A DNA stretch of 5,688 nucleotides, taken from the NCBI GenBank assembly GCA_963593765.1, contig CAVBBU010000102.1:1-5688 (forward strand). The letters run 5' to 3'. The position numbers were made by a program, and so were the translations under genes. The notes beneath the pieces are model-generated. The model made no database searches, was not told where the DNA came from, and was given only the letters and a program-made list of their open reading frames with translations. Positions 1 to 5,688 of this stretch are shown piece after piece; positions within the stretch are counted from its first letter, which is position 1, and every line of letters begins with the position of its first letter. The DNA comes from CAVBBU01 sp963593765 (GTDB lineage: Bacteria > Bacillota > Clostridia > Lachnospirales > Lachnospiraceae).

Positions 1-138
1 GCACTTTGTTCCGCCTATATAGAACACATCACATAACGTGGCGATATCTGCTAATGGAATATTATTTTGAGGACAGGCAAGGGCATAAGCTAGTCTATCT
101 AATCTATATCCAGATTGATGATTACTCAAAATATTCAT
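1..138 (-). pseudogene. Threonine aldolase (beta-eliminating lyase family) remnant, 5'-truncated, continues past left edge
   Basis: Reading the minus strand in the frame whose codons end at base 1 gives, from about base 96 down, RLAYALACPQNNIPLADIAT followed by LCDVFYIGGTKC. This matches the low-specificity L-threonine aldolase family (fold-type I, pyridoxal phosphate-dependent cleavage of threonine to glycine and acetaldehyde). The family has a DGARL motif, a DVFYIGGTK motif whose lysine binds the cofactor, and then GALFGEA. The cofactor lysine is present (bases 4-6). Family members have roughly 200 residues before this lysine. Here the frame can start no earlier than the ATG at 136-138, giving about 46 residues, with an unrelated lipoprotein gene immediately upstream. 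The glycine and alanine of DGARL are missing. A weak trace of the preceding residues (LDID, bases 102-113) sits in another frame, so a frameshift near base 100 is possible. GAGG directly abuts the ATG, too close for a good ribosome site. I infer a non-functional remnant read through from the lipoprotein gene. The family match is solid; the pseudogene status is likely rather than certain, because the 3' part is outside the window. Confidence 0.66.
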
Positions 139-769
139 CCTCAAACAGTACAGCCCTTTCTACATTATTATCATTATCTGCCCATATAATCATATTAGAA
201 TAAAGCTTTATATCATCAGTCGTAACTATATTTCTAGTTAGATAAGGCGTTAGGGCTGTAGTTTGCTTATTAAGCTTATACTCCTTATTATTAGTAGCAG
301 TTACAGTTATATCTTTGCCCTTTATTTTTATTTTTTTAACTATAATATAATCAAGTGCTTTAGAGTCCGCCTCGACATTGCAAAATACTATGCGTGCATT
401 AGTCATAGGTGGAAGCGACATAGTCATTGCTTCGGTTACATAGGCATAGGCGTAGCTGCCCTCCTTTATAGCATCTCTTTCAACAGGCAGACCATCCGTG
501 CCATCAAGAAGCAGAGGAGTATTATCGCTAAGTGGAATTATAATATCTCCAAGTGGGCTTTCCTCATTTTGATTATCGATTATGAGATTATCTCCTTCTA
601 TAGTAGCAGGGCCATATATAACAAGAGTATAATCATTATCTACAGCTGAATCATTTAATGAAATGGTAGTTGTTGTAAACCTATCTAATATACTGCAGGC
701 ACTTAATGAAGCGGCAGTGCTTATTATGCATATTGATGCAATGACAAGTCTTGTTAAGCTTCTTTTCAT
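122..769 (-). CDS. Putative lipoprotein of unknown function (beta-rich extracytoplasmic domain)
   Basis: A 215-residue secreted lipoprotein. Residues 1-25 form a type II signal peptide: MKRSLTR, a hydrophobic stretch, then the lipobox LSAC with lipidated Cys25. The start at 769 is chosen because GGAG (bases 777-780) lies about 7 bases upstream and the signal peptide begins there; the in-frame ATG at 844 would add 25 unlikely residues ahead of it. The mature part has no transmembrane helix and is rich in alternating beta-type segments. Residues 53-195 include YGPATIEGDN, a DNTP...GLPV segment (82-95), KEGSYAYAYVTEAMTMSLPP (102-121), and TPYLTRNIVTTDDIK (174-188). From memory, this order of motifs resembles a domain found in clostridial secreted proteins, often beside copper amine oxidase N-terminal-like domains. 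No enzymatic motif is visible and no function can be given. It sits divergently from the alcohol dehydrogenase gene with its own candidate promoter. Its last 17 bases overlap the threonine aldolase remnant in another frame. Gene reality is well supported; function is unknown. Confidence 0.88.
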   Translation of the reverse strand: MKRSLTRLVIASICIISTAASLSACSILDRFTTTTISLNDSAVDNDYTLVIYGPATIEGDNLIIDNQNEESPLGDIIIPLSDNTPLLLDGTDGLPVERDAIKEGSYAYAYVTEAMTMSLPPMTNARIVFCNVEADSKALDYIIVKKIKIKGKDITVTATNNKEYKLNKQTTALTPYLTRNIVTTDDIKLYSNMIIWADNDNNVERAVLFEDEYFE

Positions 770-799
770 ACAAATTCTCCGTGATTTAATTTTTGCTAT

Positions 800-828
800 A
801 TAATACCATAAATTGTTTGTGGTAAGAA
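800..828 (-). promoter_or_regulatory. Candidate promoter of the lipoprotein gene
   Basis: On the minus strand, TATTAT (800-805) is preceded by TGG (806-808), making an extended -10. A weak -35, TTCTTA (823-828), lies 17 bp upstream. Transcription would start near base 793, leaving a leader of about 24 bases that contains the ribosome binding site. The -10 is good and the -35 poor. This is a motif match only. Confidence 0.45.
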
Positions 829-916
829 TAGGTGATTGAAACAAGGGCGAAATGGATGTAGTATACCGCAGGGGAAAAATACAATTAGATTAGGAAAATG
901 ATTAATATTTATAAGC

Positions 917-944
917 TTGAATATTTCCCGTTATTTGCTACAAT
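917..944 (+). promoter_or_regulatory. Candidate promoter of the alcohol dehydrogenase-MATE pair
   Basis: TTGAAT (917-922) and TACAAT (939-944) are separated by 16 bp, and TGC (936-938) makes the -10 extended. Transcription would start near 951, giving a leader of about 34 bases with the AAGGGAG ribosome site at 972-978, six bases before the ATG. Two copies of AATATT (904-909 and 920-925) flank and overlap the -35 and could be a small operator, but in such AT-rich DNA this may be chance. Confidence 0.58.
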
Positions 945-984
945 GAACCTGTTTAAAATATGATTTTATAGAAGGGAGATTATT

Positions 985-2187
985 ATGCAAAAGTTCGAAT
1001 ATTATGTTCCTACGAAGGTGGTTTTTGGCAAGGATACAGAAAACCAAGCTGGAGAGCAGTGCAAGGCTTTTGGGGCAAACAGAGTTCTTATAGTATATGG
1101 CGGACAAAGTGCCATAAAATCTGGACTTATAGATAGAGTAGAAAAGAGCATAAGGTCAGAGGGACTTGCATGCGAGAAGATAGGCGGGGTAGTTCCTAAT
1201 CCACTTCTTTCTAAGGTAAGAGAGATAATAAAGCTTGCGATAGATTTTAAAGCAGATTTTATACTAGCTGTAGGCGGCGGCAGTGTTATAGATACAGCTA
1301 AGGCTGTTGCACACGGAGCAGCTAATCCGGATACGGATGTATGGGATTATTTTTGCGGGGAGGGCGTTGTTACAAAAAGCCTTAAGCATGGCTGCGTGCT
1401 TACTATAAGTGCAGCAGGATCTGAGATGAGTAATTCATGTGTTATAACTAATGATGAGCTTAGTGAGCATACAAAGAGAGGCTTTAATACAGAGTTTAAC
1501 AGATGCCAGTTTGCCATCATGAACCCTGTTCTTACATATACACTTCCAAAATACCAGATAGCAGCAGGTGTTGCGGATATATTTATGCATACATCAGAAA
1601 GATTTTTTGCGAAGGTTCAAGGCAATCATCTTACAGATGAGATAGCATACGGACTTTTTAGAGATATACTTAGGTACGGAGAAATAGGCGTTGCTAATCC
1701 GACAGACTACGAGGCTATGAGTGAGATTATGTGGTGCGGCAGCATTTCCCACAATGGTATAACAGGAGTAGGAAGTAAGGGCGATACAGCAAGAGATGGC
1801 GACTGGGCGTGCCACCAGCTGGGTATGGCTGAGTCTGCATTATATAATTATACACATGGAGCAACTCTTACATCTATATGGGGAAGCTGGGCAAACTACG
1901 TCAGAAATGAAAATATGGATAGATTTGTTCAGTATGCAAGAGGTGCATTTGGAATTAATGAGGGCTCTGACTTGCAGAGAGCTTTGATGGGAATTAGAAT
2001 GACAAAGTGGTTCTTTGAAAGCATTGGAATGCCTACATCGCTAACTCAGATTATGGGAAGAACTCCTACGGATGAAGAGCTTTGGGCACTTGCAGATAAC
2101 TGCTCTTATGGCGGTACAAGAACTATAGGCTCATTGAAGGTACTTGATAAACAGGATATGTACAACATATATAAGGCGGCAATATAA
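985..2187 (+). CDS. Iron-containing (group III) alcohol dehydrogenase, butanol dehydrogenase/YqhD-like
   Basis: A 400-residue cytoplasmic enzyme, the usual length for the family. It should interconvert aldehydes and alcohols with NAD(P)H, as in clostridial butanol dehydrogenases and E. coli YqhD. The N-terminal nucleotide-binding part (1 to about 190) opens with FEYYVPTKVVFGKD, has YGGQS at 38-42, and carries the coenzyme pyrophosphate motif GGGSVID at 97-103. The C-terminal helical part carries the metal ligands expected for the family: Asp198 and His202 (ADIFMH), His277 (ACHQ) and His291 (THGAT); the 14-residue gap between the last two matches FucO and YqhD. Family members usually have another histidine four residues after the third ligand; here that position is Met281, so activity or substrate range may differ. 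Translation starts at the ATG six bases after AAGGGAG. The gene lies 3 bp before the MATE gene and is probably co-transcribed with it. Substrate and NADH/NADPH preference cannot be fixed from sequence; the GG-x-S at 39-42 resembles NADPH-using relatives. Confidence 0.95.
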   Translation: MQKFEYYVPTKVVFGKDTENQAGEQCKAFGANRVLIVYGGQSAIKSGLIDRVEKSIRSEGLACEKIGGVVPNPLLSKVREIIKLAIDFKADFILAVGGGSVIDTAKAVAHGAANPDTDVWDYFCGEGVVTKSLKHGCVLTISAAGSEMSNSCVITNDELSEHTKRGFNTEFNRCQFAIMNPVLTYTLPKYQIAAGVADIFMHTSERFFAKVQGNHLTDEIAYGLFRDILRYGEIGVANPTDYEAMSEIMWCGSISHNGITGVGSKGDTARDGDWACHQLGMAESALYNYTHGATLTSIWGSWANYVRNENMDRFVQYARGAFGINEGSDLQRALMGIRMTKWFFESIGMPTSLTQIMGRTPTDEELWALADNCSYGGTRTIGSLKVLDKQDMYNIYKAAI

Positions 2188-2190
2188 ATC

Positions 2191-3540
2191 ATGGGTGAAA
2201 AGATTGAGGAAAAGCTTTTTAGTAATAATGATCTTATAAGGCTTTGCATACCACTTATTATAGAACAGTTTTTGGCTATAGCGGTTGGTATGGCAGATAC
2301 AATGATGGTAAGCTACGCAGGAGAGGCGGCTGTATCTGGTGTTTCTCTGGTAGATATGATTAACAATGTAATTATTGTTCTTCTTGCGGCACTTGCAACT
2401 GGTGGTGCGGTTATAATCAGCCAGTGTATAGGTGCAAAAAAATACCAGGAGGCAAATACGGCAGTAGGTCAGCTGGTTGCACTTTCTGGCGGAGTCGGAA
2501 TTGTAATTATGATTGTATGTCTTATTTGGGCAAACCCTATAATAAGACTTTTCTTTGGCAGCATAGATGACAGCGTATTTGAGGCATGCAGAATATATCT
2601 TTGCGTTACTGCACTTAGCTTTCCATTTCTTGGACTGTATAATGCCGGTGCGGCTATGTATAGAAGTATAGGCGACTCTAAAACCTCTATGAAGATAAGT
2701 ATTCTTATGAATCTTATTAATATAACGGGCAATGCTATCTGTATGTTCGGACTTCACAGAGGCGTAGATGGTGTTGCTATACCAAGTGTTATATCACGAG
2801 CAGTTGCTGCAGTAATTATACTTGTTCTTGCAACACATAATACAAGGGATAATATTAAGTATACGATTAAGGATTCCTTTAATATCCATAGGGGAACTAT
2901 GGGAAAGATACTTTATATAGGAATTCCATCTGGAATAGAAAATAGCCTTTTTAACCTCGGACGAGTTGTTGTTGTTTCTATCATTGCAAGCTTTGGAACA
3001 GTTCAGATAGCGGCAAATGCTATAGCAAACAACCTAGACGGACTTGGAACCACCATGGGCAATGCTATGGGTATAGCCATGATTACTGTTATAGGAAGGT
3101 GCGTAGGGGCAGGAGACTACAAGCAGGCGGAGCATTATACCAAAAAGCTTATGGTCTGGGGTTATGCCTCTATGATAATTCCTGCTATTCTTATATTAGC
3201 TTTCCTTAATCAGTTTTTTGTATTATACAATGTTTCCGATGCAACCAGAGGGCTTGCGAGGGATCTAATTTGGATACATGAGGGAATTGGTGCATTTATT
3301 TGGCCGATTAGCTTTATACTTCCGAATAGCCTCCGGGCAGGAAGTGACGTAAGATTTACTATGGGAGTTAGCCTTTTTTCTATGGCAGCCTTTCGTATAG
3401 GAATATCTGTAGTGCTCGCTGACTGGTATGGACTTGGAGCACTTGGAGTTTGGTATGCTATGATAGTTGACTGGATATTTAGAGCAGTGATGTTTAGCTG
3501 GAGATTTAAGAGTGGTAAGTGGAAGCAAGTAAGACTGTGA
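2191..3540 (+). CDS. MATE family efflux transporter (multidrug/cation antiporter)
   Basis: A 449-residue inner membrane protein of normal MATE length with about 12 predicted membrane helices in two pseudo-symmetric halves. MATE proteins export cationic drugs or metabolites using Na+ or H+ gradients. The first helix region has PLIIEQFLAIAVGMADTMMV (21-40), with the conserved Asp35, followed by the signature GEAAVSGVSLVDMIN (44-58) common in Firmicutes members. GAAMYRSIGDSKTSM (153-167) closes the first half's signature, and LPNSLRAGSDVRFTM (377-391) is its counterpart in the second half. A basic tail ends the protein. The start ATG lies 3 bp after the stop of the alcohol dehydrogenase gene. 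The only Shine-Dalgarno-like sequence is AAGGCGG at 2173-2179, 11 bases away inside the upstream gene, so translational coupling is likely. No separate promoter is evident. Substrate is unknown; the dehydrogenase neighbour might hint at export of an aldehyde-derived or toxic compound, but that is speculation. Confidence 0.95.
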   Translation: MGEKIEEKLFSNNDLIRLCIPLIIEQFLAIAVGMADTMMVSYAGEAAVSGVSLVDMINNVIIVLLAALATGGAVIISQCIGAKKYQEANTAVGQLVALSGGVGIVIMIVCLIWANPIIRLFFGSIDDSVFEACRIYLCVTALSFPFLGLYNAGAAMYRSIGDSKTSMKISILMNLINITGNAICMFGLHRGVDGVAIPSVISRAVAAVIILVLATHNTRDNIKYTIKDSFNIHRGTMGKILYIGIPSGIENSLFNLGRVVVVSIIASFGTVQIAANAIANNLDGLGTTMGNAMGIAMITVIGRCVGAGDYKQAEHYTKKLMVWGYASMIIPAILILAFLNQFFVLYNVSDATRGLARDLIWIHEGIGAFIWPISFILPNSLRAGSDVRFTMGVSLFSMAAFRIGISVVLADWYGLGALGVWYAMIVDWIFRAVMFSWRFKSGKWKQVRL

Positions 3541-3543
3541 CAT

Positions 3544-3578
3544 ATTTTTCTTGGCGAGCGAAGCAAGCCTAGGAAAAT
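3544..3578. repeat. Imperfect palindrome (hairpin) just after the MATE gene
   Basis: ATTTTTCTTGGC (3544-3555) pairs with GCCTAGGAAAAT (3567-3578): 12 positions with one T-T mismatch and one G-U, around an 11-base loop holding GCGAAGC. It lies between two convergent genes, where a terminator is expected. However, the T run is in the 5' arm and no T tract follows the stem on either strand, so it is not a classical intrinsic terminator. It is more likely part of the repeat cluster that continues to 3664. Confidence 0.5.
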
Positions 3579-3597
3579 AGTCGCTCTATCCGAAAGC

Positions 3598-3664
3598 AAG
3601 CTTACGAAGCGAGGACATTGTGAGCAAGTAAGCTTACGTTATGCGCTATCCTCGCTTCGCTGCC
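3598..3664. repeat. Inverted and direct repeats with GCGAAGC core, overlapping the phosphodiesterase 3' end
   Basis: CGAAGCGAGGA (3605-3615) and TCCTCGCTTCG (3649-3659) form a perfect 11-bp inverted repeat around a 33-base loop. The loop contains the palindrome GTAAGCTTAC (3628-3637). AAGCTTACG occurs twice directly, at 3598-3606 and 3630-3638, 32 bases apart. The same GCGAAGC core recurs in the hairpin loop at 3558-3564. The right arm encodes the last residues of the phosphodiesterase (AAKRG) just before its stop. I interpret the cluster as a small intergenic repeat element; whether it is dispersed in the genome cannot be seen here. Confidence 0.55.
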
Positions 3665-5520
3665 TGCACTATTCTTTGCATTAGCAGCAGAAAATTGCTA
3701 TAGAGATCATTGCTCTCTATAACGTCCTTAACCATTTCCGGGTCTCCTGTAATTAGATCGTCTACACGCTTGTTGCAAAGAGTGCTGGCATCATACTCTC
3801 GGTCTACAGTCCATGCAGATACTGTTTTGCCTAGCAGATGTATGCTGCTTACCATATCAGTTGTGATAAAGGTAGTTTCAACACTAAAGAAATCCGCAGC
3901 CGGAAGCTCGTAATAATTTCCTATTCCAATAGCAAGTATATATCCAGTTCTGATTTCAGGATCTGCCTCCTTGATTTTTTCTAGCGAATTATAATTAAGT
4001 GCTGTAACGCATACTTCATCAGTTATATCATTTTCTCTAATTAATCTTGCTGTTTCTGCCTCAAGATTAGGAGATTCTTCACTGTCCTTAATTTCTATAT
4101 TCATTTTAATTTTACCCTTGCATAGGTCTATTACCTCTTGCAGGGTAGGAATTTTAGTGCCGGCATACTTTGAGCTAAAAAAGCTTCCAGCATCAAGCTT
4201 TCTTACCTCTTCATAGGTCATATCACATATTTGTTTATCTATACCGGTACATCTTTTCAGGCTTTGGTCATGACTAACCATTATTACTCCGTCAGATGTC
4301 ATTTGCACATCAAGCTCTACATAGTCTGCTCTAAAATCGATAGCAGCCTGAAATGCAGGCAGTGTATTTTCGGGGGCAATGCTGCTATATCCACGGTGGC
4401 AGGTGATAGTTGGGTGGCTGAATGGATTTATCTCATTTATTAAGTCTGCTGTATTTGGTAGCATATATAGACCGGCAGCAACTATTGATGTAATTCCTAT
4501 AACTCCTAATGTAAAGCAGGCTACAATCAGCTTTCCGCTGGTCTTATAACGCCTGCCTTCAGGGCGTTTTTCAAAAGCAGGAAGACTTCCTGTAAGTGAC
4601 TTTTGATATAGTATATAAATCAGAGTACATGCGGCTAGGGTGCAAAGAGCTTCCAAAATAAAGCTAAGTGCAGGAAAAAGAATTGCCTGCTGCGCAGTAC
4701 ATATAGAAAGCAAAAGCTCCTTGCTGTCTTGCCCTATAAAAACGGCGGCGACTATGCTAAGAAGAAAAACTGGCAGCATGGCAAGTCCGATGCGAACAAA
4801 GTTACGTATATTACAGCAAAATAGCATCCAAGTATACTTGAAAAAATCCTTCTTTATAAAAAGTGTACTCCTTTTTGCTGCTACTGAAAATTCCTTTTTT
4901 TCTAAAATGAAAATAGGAATAAGTATTGCAAAAAATATAGCAAGAACTACACCGGCAAGAAATATGATTTCGTATATAATAAGCAGAGGTGTATTCTTTC
5001 GAATTACCTCCATAATATATTCCGGAACGGCTAGCCTTCTTAGGTAAGTAGATGTAAGAAAGAAGTTTGTAAAAGGAAGAAGAATAGTCGAATATAAAAG
5101 CATGGGCCATCCACTTGGACGCGCAGCATGTCTTATATCTAGTAGTGATTCCTTTAAAAGAGTTAGTATTTTACATTTTTTGCCATCTGCTGCAGCCTGA
5201 AGTGTATGAAATAAAATTGAAAATTCATATGTATTCCAAATGGCTGCTATAAGAGCAATTAGGAATAGTCCGATAAGCAAAAATGGAGACAGAAAAAGAT
5301 TGCCTATACGGTCAGTTGTGATAAATTTATTAGATGACAGACTAACGGCGATAGACCAGATAGCATCCGTAAGAGGAACCATCAGTAGTGCGGTAGCCAT
5401 CTTATATAAAAGAATCGTTGCAAGAGCGGCGCTTCCGGTGCGTCTCCATAGTATGGACATAGACTTATATATTTTTCTTCGCTCCTTTTTTTCAGTCTTA
5501 TAATTCTCCCATATCTGCAT
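3646..5520 (-). CDS. Membrane-anchored glycerophosphodiester phosphodiesterase
   Basis: A 624-residue protein that should hydrolyse glycerophosphodiesters (deacylated phospholipids, possibly teichoic or lipoteichoic acid units) to glycerol 3-phosphate and an alcohol. Residues 1-30 are basic. Residues 31 to about 355 hold roughly seven hydrophobic helices (about 31-52, 76-97, 136-156, 178-206, 233-262, 276-305, 330-354), resembling the membrane domain often fused to this enzyme in Firmicutes. The catalytic TIM-barrel domain spans about 370-600: HRGYSSIAPENT with His375, Arg376 and Glu384; VELDV with Glu402 and Asp404; SHD with His417; NIEIK with Glu476 and Lys478; SAWTVD (568-573); and LITGDP (589-594). 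All expected catalytic and metal-binding residues are present. Seven helices from a cytoplasmic N-terminus would put the catalytic domain outside the cell (inference). The start at 5520 is supported by AGGGGGA (5527-5533) seven bases upstream. The last five codons, AAKRG, fall in the intergenic repeat cluster, so the tail may have been altered by it. The gene is monocistronic here and convergent with the MATE gene. Confidence 0.94.
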   Translation of the reverse strand: MQIWENYKTEKKERRKIYKSMSILWRRTGSAALATILLYKMATALLMVPLTDAIWSIAVSLSSNKFITTDRIGNLFLSPFLLIGLFLIALIAAIWNTYEFSILFHTLQAAADGKKCKILTLLKESLLDIRHAARPSGWPMLLYSTILLPFTNFFLTSTYLRRLAVPEYIMEVIRKNTPLLIIYEIIFLAGVVLAIFFAILIPIFILEKKEFSVAAKRSTLFIKKDFFKYTWMLFCCNIRNFVRIGLAMLPVFLLSIVAAVFIGQDSKELLLSICTAQQAILFPALSFILEALCTLAACTLIYILYQKSLTGSLPAFEKRPEGRRYKTSGKLIVACFTLGVIGITSIVAAGLYMLPNTADLINEINPFSHPTITCHRGYSSIAPENTLPAFQAAIDFRADYVELDVQMTSDGVIMVSHDQSLKRCTGIDKQICDMTYEEVRKLDAGSFFSSKYAGTKIPTLQEVIDLCKGKIKMNIEIKDSEESPNLEAETARLIRENDITDEVCVTALNYNSLEKIKEADPEIRTGYILAIGIGNYYELPAADFFSVETTFITTDMVSSIHLLGKTVSAWTVDREYDASTLCNKRVDDLITGDPEMVKDVIESNDLYSNFLLLMQRIVQAAKRG

Positions 5521-5548
5521 TGATTTTCCCCCTAGCTATACTCGTATA

Positions 5549-5577
5549 ATTATTGCAATCTTTTGTATGATATGTAA
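5549..5577 (-). promoter_or_regulatory. Candidate promoter of the phosphodiesterase gene
   Basis: On the minus strand AATAAT (5549-5554) is preceded by TGC (5555-5557), an extended -10. TTACAT (5572-5577) stands 17 bp upstream as a weak -35. The leader would be about 20 bases and include the ribosome site. Other AT-rich hexamers nearby (for example TATACG at 5543-5548) are possible, so this is tentative. Confidence 0.33.
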
Positions 5578-5632
5578 CTAGCCTTGAAATGTCGTTAGAG
5601 TAAAGAAATTGTTAGTTGATTATAAAGAAAAA

Positions 5633-5661
5633 TAAAAAGAGTAGAAATCCTTTGGTATAAT
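5633..5661 (+). promoter_or_regulatory. Candidate extended -10 promoter for a gene right of the window
   Basis: TGG (5653-5655) followed by the perfect -10 TATAAT (5656-5661) makes a consensus extended -10. The -35 position, 17 bp upstream (5633-5638), is A-rich and not recognisable. Transcription would start near 5668, just before the Shine-Dalgarno sequence at the window end, which fits a short-leader plus-strand gene divergent from the phosphodiesterase gene. Confidence 0.5.
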
Positions 5662-5681
5662 TATTTCATCTCAAAAATAAA

Positions 5682-5688
5682 AGAAAGG
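5682..5688 (+). promoter_or_regulatory. Ribosome binding site of a gene starting beyond the right edge
   Basis: The window ends with AGAAAGG, a Shine-Dalgarno-like sequence about 20 bases after the expected transcription start of the extended -10 promoter. A start codon is expected within roughly 5-12 bases past the edge. The gene itself cannot be seen. Confidence 0.45.

Noticed and set aside
6..203. 65-codon plus-strand open frame at the left edge
   Set aside because: It is antisense to the threonine aldolase remnant and to the 3' end of the lipoprotein gene; both minus-strand readings make recognisable protein, this one does not.
263..649. 128-codon plus-strand open frame
   Set aside because: It lies wholly antisense to the lipoprotein gene and its translation is a low-complexity I/Y/S-rich string typical of a shadow frame in AT-rich DNA.
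770..844. Upstream ATG at 844 as the lipoprotein start (25 extra residues)
   Set aside because: It would bury the signal peptide behind an N-terminal extension and has no good ribosome site, whereas the ATG at 769 has GGAG at proper spacing and would lie downstream of the candidate promoter.
954..968. Small hairpin in the alcohol dehydrogenase leader
   Set aside because: The stem is six A-T pairs around a three-base loop, too weak to mean anything in AT-rich DNA.
2131..2757. 208-codon minus-strand open frame
   Set aside because: It is antisense to the MATE gene and rich in Tyr, Cys and Asn with no domain pattern, as expected for the opposite strand of a membrane protein gene.
3544..3578. 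Intrinsic terminator for the MATE and phosphodiesterase genes
   Set aside because: The hairpin is real, but the T run is in the 5' arm and no U tract follows the stem on either strand.

Overview
The window is AT-rich and its genes use many ATA and AGA codons. The protein families, the AGGAGG-like ribosome binding sites and the extended -10 promoters point to a low-GC Gram-positive anaerobe of the class Clostridia, possibly Lachnospiraceae or a relative. This placement is inferred from protein style and has not been checked by a database search.

Layout, left to right. (1) At the left edge, on the minus strand, is the middle part of a threonine aldolase-like gene. It runs off the window and has no room for its N-terminal half, so it looks like a 5'-truncated remnant. 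(2) Overlapping its first codons is a complete minus-strand gene for a 215-residue lipoprotein of unknown function. (3) A divergent promoter region of about 215 bp separates the lipoprotein gene from a plus-strand pair: an iron-containing (butanol dehydrogenase/YqhD-like) alcohol dehydrogenase and, 3 bp later, a MATE-family multidrug/cation antiporter. (4) About 105 bp of short palindromic and direct repeats built on a GCGAAGC core follow, between convergent genes. (5) A minus-strand gene encodes a 624-residue glycerophosphodiester phosphodiesterase with an N-terminal multi-pass membrane domain; its last codons lie inside the repeat cluster. (6) The right edge holds the divergent promoter region of that gene and of a plus-strand gene that starts just beyond the window. 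A strong extended -10 and a Shine-Dalgarno sequence at the last bases indicate this outside gene.

Functionally this is mostly ordinary chromosomal content: aldehyde/alcohol redox metabolism, an efflux pump, phospholipid headgroup turnover and an envelope lipoprotein. No CRISPR array, transposase, phage gene, rRNA or tRNA is visible, and I found no convincing new multi-gene system. The points most worth checking are the broken threonine aldolase, the repeat cluster running into the phosphodiesterase gene, and an apparent His-to-Met change near the alcohol dehydrogenase active site.
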